64,000 nt of DNA from contig CAWGRF010000017.1 of assembly GCA_963824935.1 (NCBI GenBank), forward strand, positions 1 through 64,000, read 5' to 3'. The position numbers and the translations under genes were made by a program. The DNA comes from JACCZX01 sp963824935 (GTDB taxonomy: Bacteria; Pseudomonadota; Gammaproteobacteria; Burkholderiales; Burkholderiaceae_F). Shown in pieces: positions 10,936 to 21,821 of this stretch (its first letter is position 1; each line of letters begins with the position of its first letter). The notes below the pieces were generated by a model that worked only from the letters and a program-made list of their open reading frames with translations, ran no database searches and was not told the origin of the DNA.

Positions 10936-11927
10936 TTTTTGTGCACTACCTCAACGGCCCCGACGTGCAGGCGCTCGCGCTGACCGACGACGAGATCCTA
11001 GCGGCGGTCGAATCGGGGTTGCTCGCTCAAGGTCGTGGGGAGACGGTGATCGAGCCGCGCGTCCATCTGATCCCCGATCCTCAATTCAACGGTCACTTCA
11101 ACGTGCTGCGTGGCTACGTTGCGCCGTTGAACCTCGCCGGCGTGAAAGTCGTCGGCGATTACGTCGACAACTACAAGCGCGACCTGCCGTCGGAAATGGC
11201 GCTGCTCAATCTCTTCGACCCACGCACAGGCATGCCGGTCGCGCTGCTCGATGCCACGTCGATTACCGACATGCGCACCGGTGCGATGACCGCACTCGGC
11301 GCGAAGCATCTTGCCCGCAGGACGAGCAAAGTCCTCGGGCACGTCGGAGCGAGAGGCACCGCTTATTGGAACGTCCGACTGCTCGATCGGCTGTTCGACT
11401 TCGACGAGATCCGCGTGCATTCGCGGCGGCCGGAGAGCCGCGCTGCCTTCGCCGCGCGGCTCTCGTCTGACCTGGGGAAGACGGTGACTGCCACGACCGA
11501 CTGGGAAACATGCATCCGCGGTGCCGACGTCGTGGTCGAAGCTTCACGGCTGACACAACCCACGCCACTGTTGCGCACCGAATGGATCAAGCGCGGCGCG
11601 TTCGTCGTTCCGTACGGGACGATGAGCGCGGTGCAACTGACGCTGACCGACATCATGGACAAGATCGTGGTCGACGACTGGGGGCAGTGCAAAGGCGGAA
11701 TGTTCGGCTCGCTGCGCGCCCACGTCGAAGCGGGGAAGCTATCGGAACACACGCTGCACGCCGAGTTGGGCGAAATCGTTGCGGGTCGCAAGCCGGGACG
11801 CGAGTCCGACGAAGAAACCATTCTGTTTTGGCATCGCGGGCTGTCGATCAGCGACATCTGCCTCGGCCACGCCATGCTCGAAAAGGCGCGGCGTCTGAGC
11901 CTAGGGCAGCAACTGCGCTTCGCATGA
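10932..11927 (+). CDS. ornithine cyclodeaminase / mu-crystallin family protein
   Basis: A 331-residue Rossmann-fold protein. The family core is visible as LDATSITDMRTGAMTALG (conserved Arg-Thr-Gly), followed by the dinucleotide-binding loop LGHVGARGT near residue 135 and later GADVVVEA. Members cyclise ornithine to proline or reduce imines and ketimines with NAD(P)H, so substrate cannot be read from sequence. ATG 10932 overlaps the hutF stop (ATGA), which ties it to the hut operon. In a pathway releasing glutamate or an amine it could handle a side product; this is inference. Confidence 0.85.
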   Translation: MIFVHYLNGPDVQALALTDDEILAAVESGLLAQGRGETVIEPRVHLIPDPQFNGHFNVLRGYVAPLNLAGVKVVGDYVDNYKRDLPSEMALLNLFDPRTGMPVALLDATSITDMRTGAMTALGAKHLARRTSKVLGHVGARGTAYWNVRLLDRLFDFDEIRVHSRRPESRAAFAARLSSDLGKTVTATTDWETCIRGADVVVEASRLTQPTPLLRTEWIKRGAFVVPYGTMSAVQLTLTDIMDKIVVDDWGQCKGGMFGSLRAHVEAGKLSEHTLHAELGEIVAGRKPGRESDEETILFWHRGLSISDICLGHAMLEKARRLSLGQQLRFA

Positions 11928-11966
11928 TGTACAACCGCAGCGTGAAACCCTGAACCGGAGTTCGCG

Positions 11967-12944
11967 ATGACCGTCATTTCCCGTCTCGTGGCCCTTCTGC
12001 TTGTGTTCCTCGCGGCGCCCACGAGCGTCGCGCAAACGGCGGAGGCGTACCCCAACAAACCGATCCGGTTGATCGTGCCGTTCCCGCCCGGCGGCCCTGC
12101 CGATACGCTCGCGCGCGTCGTAGGAGAAAAAATCGGCATCAACACGGGTAAGCAGGTCGTTGTTGACAACCGGCCAGGCGCTGGCGGCAATATCGGTATG
12201 GCGCTCGGCGCCAAGTCGGCGCCCGATGGCTACACACTGGTGCTCGCGCCGGCAGGAAATCTCACCGTCAACCCAAGCCTGTATCGCAGCGTGCCCTACG
12301 ACGTTGGCAAGGACTTCGCTCCGATCACGGTGCTCGCGGCGGTGCCGAACGTCCTCGTCGTGCATCCCTCGATTCCCGCACGCAACCTGACCGAGTTCAT
12401 CGCATACGCGAAAGCGCAACGCGGCCCGCTCAACTTCTCGTCGCCCGGCGCGGGCAGCGGGGCGCACCTTGCGGGCGAGCTCTTCAAGAGCATGGTCGGC
12501 GCGGAGATGGTTCATGTGCCGTTTGCGGGCATAGCACCGGCAGTGACGGCAGTGCTCGGGGGTCAGGTGCAGCTGATGTTCGCGGGGGCGCCGTCGGTGC
12601 TGCAGCATGTTCGCGCAGGCAAGCTCAATGCGCTCGGGGTTGCGAGTCCGAAGCGAATGGCCAGCGCGCCTGACCTTCCGACGCTGTCGGAGTCCGGCCT
12701 CGCCGGCTTCGATGTCACGTCGTGGTACAGCGTTGTCGCGCCAGCCGGAACGCCGCCCGAGATCATCGCTCGCCTGCAGGCGGAGTTGGCCAAAGCGCTG
12801 CGCGAGCCCGACGTCCGTGAGAAGCTGGCCGGATTGGGCGCAGAACCCATCGCGAACACGCCCTCGGAGTTCGCCGCCATGATCAAGACCGAAACGGCGA
12901 AGTGGAGCGAGATCGTACGCAGCGCCAAGATCACCATTGAGTAA
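11967..12944 (+). CDS. Bug-family (tripartite tricarboxylate transporter) substrate-binding protein
   Basis: A 325-residue periplasmic binding protein with a signal peptide cleaved after about residue 22-25. The Bug signatures YPNKPIRLIVPFPPGGPADT and VDNRPGAGGNIG are present. Such proteins bind carboxylates or amino-acid-like ligands and often lack a linked TctA/TctB permease, as here. Lying 39 bp after the cyclodeaminase-like gene within the hut-like operon, it may capture the operon substrate or a related compound. The ligand is unknown. Confidence 0.9.
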   Translation: MTVISRLVALLLVFLAAPTSVAQTAEAYPNKPIRLIVPFPPGGPADTLARVVGEKIGINTGKQVVVDNRPGAGGNIGMALGAKSAPDGYTLVLAPAGNLTVNPSLYRSVPYDVGKDFAPITVLAAVPNVLVVHPSIPARNLTEFIAYAKAQRGPLNFSSPGAGSGAHLAGELFKSMVGAEMVHVPFAGIAPAVTAVLGGQVQLMFAGAPSVLQHVRAGKLNALGVASPKRMASAPDLPTLSESGLAGFDVTSWYSVVAPAGTPPEIIARLQAELAKALREPDVREKLAGLGAEPIANTPSEFAAMIKTETAKWSEIVRSAKITIE

Positions 12945-12975
12945 GGTCGCCGCGCCAAACAAGCCACGCTGACCG

Positions 12976-13779
12976 ATGATCGCCAATGCCCGCATGTACT
13001 CGATCGATGCGGTCACCGCCGCTTATTGGCGCACGCTGCTCGAATGGGTGATCGCACGCGCCGGCATCGATTGCGAAGTCATCGACTATCCGCCGCCGCG
13101 GCCGCTTTCGGCGCTGTGGAAGCGCGACGATCTCGGCTGTGCGTTCATGTGCGGCTATCCGCTATCGCACGCTACGCCGGCGCCGGTTGTGCTCGCCGCG
13201 ATGCGGCCGAGTCCTGCACGCTATCGGAATGAGCCCGTCTACTGGACCGATCTCGTAGTTCGCGCGGATTCCGCGCTCTACACAGCTGTCGACGCGCTCG
13301 GCAGCAGGCTCGCCTATACGACCGAAGATTCGCAGTCCGGCTACCAGGCACCGCGCCAGTTCTTCGCGTCCTTTGCACGTGCCGCCAACGCTCCGCTTTT
13401 TGCATCGCTTGTTGGCCCGCTCGTGACACCACGCAATGTCGTGCGCGCTGTGCTCGACGGCGATGCCGACGTCGGCCCGCTCGACAGTTACGCGCACGAT
13501 CTGATGCGCCTGCATCAACCGAAGCTGACCAAGGGCCTGCGCACAATCGCGACCACGCCACCAACACCGATTCCACCGTTAGTGGCTGCTGCGGGCACTT
13601 CGGCCGACACGGTGTCGCGCCTGCGCGAGGCGCTTTTCGCGGTCGCCGCCGCCGCCGATCTATCAACCGCGCGCGAGGCGCTGCTCATTGAGGGCTTCAC
13701 CGCGGCCGATAGGACGGACTACGCGGTGCTGGTCGACGCGGCGCGCGACACCGATCGCCTGGGTCCGCGTCTGATCTGA
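12976..13779 (+). CDS. PhnD-like substrate-binding protein (periplasmic binding protein type 2 fold)
   Basis: A 267-residue protein whose pattern (early ARMYSIDAV, middle LAYTTEDSQSGYQAPR, then DADVGPLDSYAHDLM) resembles the PhnD/SsuA-type binding fold used for phosphonates and other small anions. No clear signal peptide is visible from the ATG at 12976, which is odd for a transport receptor. Either export is atypical or the protein acts as a cytoplasmic sensor. No ABC permease or ATPase is adjacent. It sits between the Bug protein and the lyase, with its stop 1 nt before the lyase ATG. Confidence 0.7.
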   Translation: MIANARMYSIDAVTAAYWRTLLEWVIARAGIDCEVIDYPPPRPLSALWKRDDLGCAFMCGYPLSHATPAPVVLAAMRPSPARYRNEPVYWTDLVVRADSALYTAVDALGSRLAYTTEDSQSGYQAPRQFFASFARAANAPLFASLVGPLVTPRNVVRAVLDGDADVGPLDSYAHDLMRLHQPKLTKGLRTIATTPPTPIPPLVAAAGTSADTVSRLREALFAVAAAADLSTAREALLIEGFTAADRTDYAVLVDAARDTDRLGPRLI

Positions 13780-13780
13780 G

Positions 13781-15349
13781 ATGGAATCGTGTTCAATACC
13801 GATCACAGTGCGGGGCCACGGAGTCACTCTTGCTGATGTCGAGGTCGTTGCACGAAGCGCTGCGCAAGTAGTTCTCAGTGACGAAGCGCGCAGGCGTGTC
13901 GCTGCGGCACGCGCTGTAGTCGAACGCTTGGCGCGATCCGGAGAGCCACTTTATGGCGTTACGACCGCGCTCGGCGCCAACACCGGCGCGGCGATCCACT
14001 CTGACGACCGTGCCGCTTACCAGAAGCGCGCTGTGCAGGCGCGCGCGGTCGCTGTCGGGCCGCCGTTTGCAACCGATGTCGTGCGCGCGATTCTTTTCGC
14101 GCGCATCTGCGGCATGGCCGCGGGCGGCTCCGGCGTTTCGCCCGGGCTGCTCGACGCGATGCTGGCAATGCTCAATGCTCGCGTGCATCCTGTCGTGCCA
14201 AGCAAGGGATCGATCGGTGCGGCTGATCTCGCGCCGCTGTCCCATCTGGCTCTGCCGCTTCTCGGAGAAGGTCGTGCGGAATATCAGGGCGCAGTACTCG
14301 ACGGCGCAGAAGCGCTCGCCCGCGCCGGGCTCAAGCCGGTGGCACTGGCAGCGAAGGACGGACTTGCGCTGATCGGCTCGAATGCCGCCACGGTCGGGCA
14401 TGCGGCGCTGGTGTTGGTGGATTGCGCGCGTGCGCTGGACCGACTCAATGTCGCTGCCGCGCTCTCGTTCGAGGGGTTTCGCGCCAATCTGAGTCCGCTT
14501 GATCCGCGCGTGCATGCAGCGCGGCCTGCGCGGGGGCAGACCTTTATCGCGGGCCGCATGCGTGCACTGCTCGACGGGAGCGCGCTCAACAAACCGGGCG
14601 CAGCGCGCCGAGTGCAGGATCCCATCTCGCTGCGCTGTGTGACGCAGGTGCATGGCGCCGCTATCAGCGCACTATGGAGCGCGCGCGATGCCGTCGAGCT
14701 CGAGTTGAACAGTGCAACCGAGTCACCGCTGGTACTGACTGACACGGAAGAGATGCTGTCGAATGGCAATTTTCATACGGCAGAGCTTGCGATCGGGTTC
14801 GAGGCGCTGGGTCTCGGCCTCGCTCACGCCGCATCGCTCTGCGTACAGCGCTGCCAGCGCCTGTATTCACCGGCTACATCGGACCTGCCGCTGCAACTCA
14901 CTCGGCGCGGTCCCGAGCACTCGGGCTTTGCGACTATTCAGAAAACGCTAGCGGCGCTTTACAGCGAGATACGGCATCTCGCCCTGCCTGCCACGCTCGA
15001 TAGCCTGCCGGTATCGGAAGCCGCGGAGGATCATGCGTCGATGGCGCCGAGCGTAGTGGCGAAAACGCAGGACATGATCCCTGCTCTGCGTTGTCTCGCT
15101 GCCATCGAGCTACTGACCGCAGCGCAAGCGATCGATCTGCGCGGGCTCGAGCACGACGCGCTCGGCGCCGGTACGCGCGCCGCGTACTCTGCGGTGCGTG
15201 ACGTGGTGCCGTTCCTTGACGAGGACCGGCCGCTCGGCCCCGACCTCGAAGTGCTCGCAGCTTCGTTCGCCGGAGACTCATCGCCTAGCAGCGACCTGCT
15301 GGCGCCACCAGACGCGGCTAGCCGCAAATCAAGTCACACGCGCAGGTAA
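13781..15349 (+). CDS. histidine ammonia-lyase homologue lacking the MIO triad
   Basis: A 522-residue member of the aromatic amino acid lyase superfamily (LYGVTTALG with catalytic-type Tyr58, QDPISLRC, NGNFH with Phe331, EDHASM with Glu416). The Ala-Ser-Gly that forms the MIO electrophile in HutH (GxxGASGDLAPL) is replaced by Gly-Ala-Ala-Asp (residues 146-149), one residue shorter and with no Ser. Other HutH catalytic positions also change by my alignment: His83 to Arg88 and Tyr280 to Ile282. Gln279 and Arg285 are kept. The local reading frame is intact, so this is not an indel artefact. Ergothionase, of the same superfamily, is known to work without MIO because trimethylamine is a good leaving group. 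A trimethylhistidine (hercynine) lyase yielding urocanate for HutU is therefore plausible. It overlaps the convergent aminotransferase gene by 21 bp. Confidence 0.85.
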   Translation: MESCSIPITVRGHGVTLADVEVVARSAAQVVLSDEARRRVAAARAVVERLARSGEPLYGVTTALGANTGAAIHSDDRAAYQKRAVQARAVAVGPPFATDVVRAILFARICGMAAGGSGVSPGLLDAMLAMLNARVHPVVPSKGSIGAADLAPLSHLALPLLGEGRAEYQGAVLDGAEALARAGLKPVALAAKDGLALIGSNAATVGHAALVLVDCARALDRLNVAAALSFEGFRANLSPLDPRVHAARPARGQTFIAGRMRALLDGSALNKPGAARRVQDPISLRCVTQVHGAAISALWSARDAVELELNSATESPLVLTDTEEMLSNGNFHTAELAIGFEALGLGLAHAASLCVQRCQRLYSPATSDLPLQLTRRGPEHSGFATIQKTLAALYSEIRHLALPATLDSLPVSEAAEDHASMAPSVVAKTQDMIPALRCLAAIELLTAAQAIDLRGLEHDALGAGTRAAYSAVRDVVPFLDEDRPLGPDLEVLAASFAGDSSPSSDLLAPPDAASRKSSHTRR

Positions 15350-16547
15350 TACGTCGGCGATGGCCTTGGCGACGTAATCAACGTTGCGGCTGTTAAGCGC
15401 CGCTACACAGATGCGTCCGGTGGCGACTGCATAGACGCCGAATTCGGTGCGCAACCGATCCACCTGTTCGGCGGTCAGGCCGCTGTACGAGAACATTCCG
15501 TTTTGCCGCAACACGAATGAGAAATCCTGTTCGGCGTCGTGTGCCTGCAGACGATCGACCAACGCCGCGCGCATTTGTCGAATGCGCTCGCGCATCTCGC
15601 CGAGTTCCTGAATCCATGACGCCCGCAATTCCGGCTGTCGTCAGCACCGTTGTGACGACCATTCCACCATGAGTCGGCGGTGTCGAATAGTTCGCGCGAA
15701 TCACTCGCTTCAACTGGCTCAGCACGCGCGCCGATTCATCCCTGCTCGAATCGACGATCGTCAATGCACCGACCCTCTCGCCGTAAAACGAAAAGCTCTT
15801 CGAGAACGAGCTCGCAATCAGAAACGGCATGCCTGATTGCGCGAAAAGGCGCAGTACGGCGCCGTCTTCGTCGATGCCCTTGTCGAAGCCTTGATATGCG
15901 ATGTCGAGAAACGGCAGCAGATCGCGCTCGCGCAGCACGGCCAGCACCGCCTGCCACTGGTCTGGGGTCAGGTCGACCCCGGTCGGATTGTGGCAACACG
16001 CATGCAGCACGATGACCGTGCGCGGCAGCAACGTCTTCAGGAAAGCAAGCATCGCGTCGAATCGAAGGGCGCGCGCTTTCGAGTCGTAATAGGGGTAAGT
16101 CACGACGTTGAAGCCTGCGCTCTCGAAAACCGCGCGATGGTTCTCCCAGGTCGGATCGCTGATCGCGGCTGTCGCGTCCGGCAGCACTTTCTTCAGCAGG
16201 TCTGCGCCGATCTTCAACGCACCGGTTCCGCCGAGCGCCTGTGCGGTGACCGCACGTCCATCAGCGATCAGCGGCGATTCGTCTCCCAGCAGCAGCTTCT
16301 GAACGGCGGTGTCGTAAGCCGCGATACCGTCAATCGGGAGATAACCCTTCGGTGACGGGGAGGCCGCGAGTCGCCGTTCCGCCTCGGCGACCGCCCGCAG
16401 GACCGGAATCCGGCCTTCATCGGTCAAGTAGACGCCGACACCAAGATTGACCTTGGTCGGATGCGCATCCTGATTAAAAGCATCGGCGAGCCCCAGAATC
16501 GGGTCGCGTGGCGCCATTTGAAGGCTAGCGAAGAGCGAGGTATCCAT
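15329..16547 (-). CDS. aspartate/aromatic aminotransferase (class I), interrupted by one frameshift
   Basis: A PLP-dependent class I aminotransferase of the AspC/TyrB subgroup, about 406 residues after joining two frames. Seen: NLGVGVYLTDEGRIPVL, ACCHNPTGVDL, DIAYQGFDKG, the PLP-lysine segment SSFSKSFSFYGERVG, and the C-terminal QNGMFSYSGL and VATGRICVAALN. The frame changes near 15615-15635 and total length is 3n+1. The start MDTSLFASLQMAP at 16547 is the family start, although the frame is open upstream. It is divergent from uvrB. It could serve Asp, Glu, Tyr and Phe transamination; aspC and tyrB cannot be told apart here. Confidence 0.93.
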
Positions 16548-16834
16548 TTGTGGTTGCGAGACGTCGGTTGAGTGGGGCGACTGCTTTTTTTGAAAAATCA
16601 AAACGTTAGCACAGGCTCGAGGCAATGGCGCGTTGCAGCATAAGTCGGCCGCGGCGCGAACCGAACGGCGGTTGAGCACCTTGGCGAGACTTAAGAATGT
16701 TTCCAGAAACCAGATATAACCCATTGATTCGGTGGCCCGAGTTGAGGCCCGGCTCGACGCTAAGGTATAGGCTTTTCGCGCGTCAACTGTTAGGATTCGC
16801 ACTTGCGGCAAATCTACTGCGCCGCAAAATAACC

Positions 16835-18898
<2,064 letters not shown>

Positions 18899-19102
18899 GG
18901 GCTGCCACTACTTGAGGTGCACGCGGTTACCCCGATCTTTGTAACCGTCTGGTAAGCGGCGCGAACTTTGCCAAGGTTGGCGGGTCTGCGGAGTACGAAA
19001 CCAAGGAATGCCGGGTGCTGACCGGCTGTATAGGGATATCAGGGGCAGTAGGAGCCCACTGAGCAGGGCGGTAGCACCGCCCACTGGAAAAGGCGACTGG
19101 AA

Positions 19103-19591
19103 ATGACAAAAATTCTGTTTGTTTGCATGGGCAACGTTTGCCGCTCACCGATTGCGGAAGGAGTGTTCCGCAAGATGGTGCGCGACGCCGGGCTCGAGGA
19201 CATCGTGCAGATAGCCTCGGCCGGCACCCACGCGTACCACGTCGGCGAACCGCCCGATGTGCGCGGACAGCAGGCGGCGCGTAAACGCGGCTACGAGTTG
19301 ACCGATCTGCGTGCACGTCAGATCACGCAGTCGGACTTCCACGAGTACGACTTAATCCTCGCGATGGATTGGGAAAACCTGTCGCTGCTGCAACAGCAGT
19401 GTCCACGCCAACAGAAGCACAAGCTGCATCTGCTGATGCGCTTTGCCGGCGAGTTCGATGCGGCCACGGTGCCCGATCCGTACTACGGCGGGCCGGAGGG
19501 CTTTAACACCGTGCTCGATTACGTCGAAGATGCGTGTCAGGGACTGCTGGAAGTTGTGCGCAAGCGGGCCACGATGTACGCGGCGGCTTGA
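19103..19591 (+). CDS. low molecular weight protein-tyrosine-phosphatase
   Basis: A 162-residue cytoplasmic phosphatase. The P-loop CMGNVCRS (C-x5-R-S form) is at residues 9-16 and the general acid Asp is in VPDPYYGG near residue 126, both hallmark positions. Length is normal. In many betaproteobacteria such a gene precedes the isc cluster, but here it is followed by a terminator and DUF924. The substrate is unknown; stand-alone members act on diverse phosphotyrosines. Confidence 0.93.
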   Translation: MTKILFVCMGNVCRSPIAEGVFRKMVRDAGLEDIVQIASAGTHAYHVGEPPDVRGQQAARKRGYELTDLRARQITQSDFHEYDLILAMDWENLSLLQQQCPRQQKHKLHLLMRFAGEFDAATVPDPYYGGPEGFNTVLDYVEDACQGLLEVVRKRATMYAAA

Positions 19592-19615
19592 TTCAAGCCG
19601 TGACGGAAGTGCAAG

Positions 19616-19642
19616 GGCGCCGCTTACCCGGCGCCTTTTTAT
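19616..19642 (+). terminator. intrinsic terminator after the phosphatase gene
   Basis: A 6-bp GC inverted repeat (ggcgcc 19616-19621 and 19630-19635) with an 8-nt loop is followed by TTTTTATT. It lies 25 bp after the stop and immediately before the GTG proposed for the DUF924 gene. Confidence 0.75.
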
Positions 19643-19645
19643 TGC

Positions 19646-20218
19646 GTGAATCCGGCAGACGTTCTCGACTTCTGGTTCGGGACTCCGGGCGAGTCCGGAC
19701 TCACGGAAAGACACGGCCGCTATGGTTTACGAAGTCAGACGCGACTGATTCACTGATTCGAGAGCAGTTCGGCAGTACGACCGAAGCGGCGCTGAACGGT
19801 CAGATCAACCACTGGGCGACGACACCGCGCGGCACCGTCGCTTCGATCATCGTTCTCGATCAATTCACGCGCAACATCTACCGTGATACTCCGCGCTCGT
19901 TCGCTGGCGACCCTCACGCGTTGCGACTCGCGTGCACGTCTCGTTGATCGCGGTGACGATCGATCACTGACACAAGCGGAGCGATGGTTTGCGTACATGC
20001 CGTTCGAGCACTCGGAGTTTCTAACCGATCAACAAGAGTCGGTGCGACTGTTTACGCAGCTGGCGCAAGATGGACTGCAAGAACCGCTATCCTGGGCGAC
20101 CAAGCACTTCGATGTCATCAAGCGCTTCGGCCGCTTTCCTCATCGCAATGCGATTCTCGGCCGCGAATCGACCCCCGACGAAATTGAATTCTTGAAAGAG
20201 CAGGGGTCGCGCTTTTAG
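19646..20218 (+). CDS. DUF924 family protein, interrupted by two frameshifts
   Basis: Three frame segments join into one DUF924 protein of about 190 residues: VLDFWFGTPGESGLTERHG from GTG 19646, then LWFTKSDATD and VLDQFTRNIYRDTP, then LTQAERWFAYMPFEHSE and HFDVIKRFGRFPHRN. These are the family signature blocks. The first switch is near 19700-19715 (net loss of a base) and the second near 19925-19940 (net gain). The family is TPR-like in fold and its function is unknown. The start is tentative because it lies inside the terminator T tract. Confidence 0.8.
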
Positions 20219-20222
20219 GAGG

Positions 20223-21002
20223 CTAATCCTCCAGCTCTTCCTTGGCCTGCTCGACGTCGAGCCATTCCATCGCATCCATCGGCTCGCACGCAGCTGCTTC
20301 AGCATACAACTGCTCAGCCTGCTTCAGCCCCTTCTTGCCTTCTAGCATCGCCAGGCCGTTGGCGTACTCGATGCGTGCGATCGCCGAATCCGGATTCAGC
20401 TTCAGCGCTGTCTGGTAATTCTTCAGCGCGGTGTCTTTTTTTGCACCGTAAGTCAACCCGCCGATCATGGCACCGACCTTGTCGATCACCTCGGCGTGAT
20501 ACGCGCCGAGCGCGATGTGCGCGTCGGCGTGCTTGGGAGCCAGCTTGATCGTTGTTTCGAGCGCGGTCTTGACCTTGCCGCCGATGCCCTGCGCTAGCGC
20601 CTTGACGATCGAGATGCCCTGAGCGTAGCGACCGAGCGCGTAGGCCTGCCAGTAATACGCATTTGCGTTCTTCGGCTGATCGCTCTGCAACTGTTCGGCG
20701 CGCGTTGCGACTTCTTCGAACAGCTCGAGCTTCTTCTTGTCGCCTGTTTCGAGATAGTTGGCGTAGATCGCCTGCGCCTTGTTCGCAACGTTGACGCCGT
20801 CGTTGCCGGCCTTTGCCCCGAGTTCGACCGCCGCTTGAAACTCGCCCGCGTGAAACGCGATCCATGCATCGATGACGGCGTCGTTCTTTGGGAAAGGCTC
20901 GGCGTCACCCTTGTGCAGCCGATCCCACGACTTCTTCAACGTCGCGGGGGTGTGCTGGAATTTCTTATCAGGGCGGGGAAACTTGGCCCAGGCCTTTGCC
21001 AT
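20223..21002 (-). CDS. TPR-repeat protein
   Basis: A 259-residue soluble protein built of helical repeats. Clear TPR-like segments include NANAYYWQAYALGRYAQG near residue 115, HADAHIALGAYHAEV near 160 and ALKNYQTALKLNPDSAIARIEY near 200. No signal peptide is present. It follows the TetR gene by 12 bp on the same strand, so the two are probably cotranscribed. The role is unknown; TPR proteins mediate protein-protein contacts. Confidence 0.8.
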   Translation of the reverse strand: MAKAWAKFPRPDKKFQHTPATLKKSWDRLHKGDAEPFPKNDAVIDAWIAFHAGEFQAAVELGAKAGNDGVNVANKAQAIYANYLETGDKKKLELFEEVATRAEQLQSDQPKNANAYYWQAYALGRYAQGISIVKALAQGIGGKVKTALETTIKLAPKHADAHIALGAYHAEVIDKVGAMIGGLTYGAKKDTALKNYQTALKLNPDSAIARIEYANGLAMLEGKKGLKQAEQLYAEAAACEPMDAMEWLDVEQAKEELED

Positions 21003-21014
21003 TGTTGCTCTCCC

Positions 21015-21674
21015 TCAATCGATTAGATACTCGGCGGCCAGTTTTTCGAAGAGTGCGCGCGCGTTGCCGGTCAGGTACGGCGCCGCGAGCGCCATCACCT
21101 GATAACAGCCGCGCTGCAGCGCTGCGCCGACGACCTGCGGCTCGTTAGAGCGGCGCGGATCGAGCACGTACGAGTAGGACAACCAATAAGTAGCGACCAC
21201 AACCATATTGGTCGCGAGTGCTTCGATCTCACGCGGATTCGCACCGAGCTCTCCCGCACTTTGAAGGCCCTCGCACAGGCGACGCGATACCTGCACCTTC
21301 TCGCTCAGTAACTGCTTGAATTTGATCTCGAGCGTGCGGTTATTCGCCAGCAAATTGTTCAGGTCGCGGTAGAGGAAGCGGTACTTCCAGATTAGTTCGA
21401 AAAGCAGGTGCAGAAACAGCCACGCATCTTCGACATTCGCCTTGCGTTCGATCGGTACCGCAAGCAGCTGGTCGATCTCGCGCTCGAACTCCTGGAAGAT
21501 GCAATTGATGATGTCGTCTTTGTTCTTGAAGTGGTAGTACAGATTGCCCGGCGAGATTTTCATCTCCTCCGAAATCTGCGTGGTGTTGACGTTCGGCTCG
21601 CCGAAGTCGTTGAAAAGCCGCAGCGCCACGTCGAGAATGCGTTCGCGTGTGCGGCGCGGCGGTTTGCGTTCCAT
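21015..21674 (-). CDS. TetR/AcrR family transcriptional regulator
   Basis: A 219-residue regulator with an N-terminal helix-turn-helix: RTRERILDVALRLFNDFGE then TTQISEEMKISPGNLYYHFKNKDD (recognition helix with the family LYYHF). The remainder is a helical ligand-binding domain with a hydrophobic centre (LFELIWKYRFLYRDL). It lies between a TPR gene and a phasin gene, close to a fatty-acyl reductase, so it may control storage-lipid or fatty-acid genes; this is inference from position. Confidence 0.92.
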   Translation of the reverse strand: MERKPPRRTRERILDVALRLFNDFGEPNVNTTQISEEMKISPGNLYYHFKNKDDIINCIFQEFEREIDQLLAVPIERKANVEDAWLFLHLLFELIWKYRFLYRDLNNLLANNRTLEIKFKQLLSEKVQVSRRLCEGLQSAGELGANPREIEALATNMVVVATYWLSYSYVLDPRRSNEPQVVGAALQRGCYQVMALAAPYLTGNARALFEKLAAEYLID

Positions 21675-21821
21675 CGCGCAAGAATAGCGCGACCACAGCT
21701 ATCTCAAGCGGCCTCGAGATGCCTCGAGCGCCAGATCTTCAAGCGCGCATATCAATCAACGGGCCGCAACAGCGCTGGCAATCAGCGCCGATACTGCGGC
21801 CCGGTCGAGCAATAGCGCTTC

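Noticed and set aside
14200..14240. Loss of the MIO triad as a simple indel error
   Set aside because: The frame is unbroken before and after, a whole codon is missing and the Ser is substituted. One- or two-base errors would have shifted the frame.
6564..15349. A hidden hutG or hutC in the hut-like cluster
   Set aside because: No frame on either strand shows N-formylglutamate deformylase or GntR-type regulator motifs.
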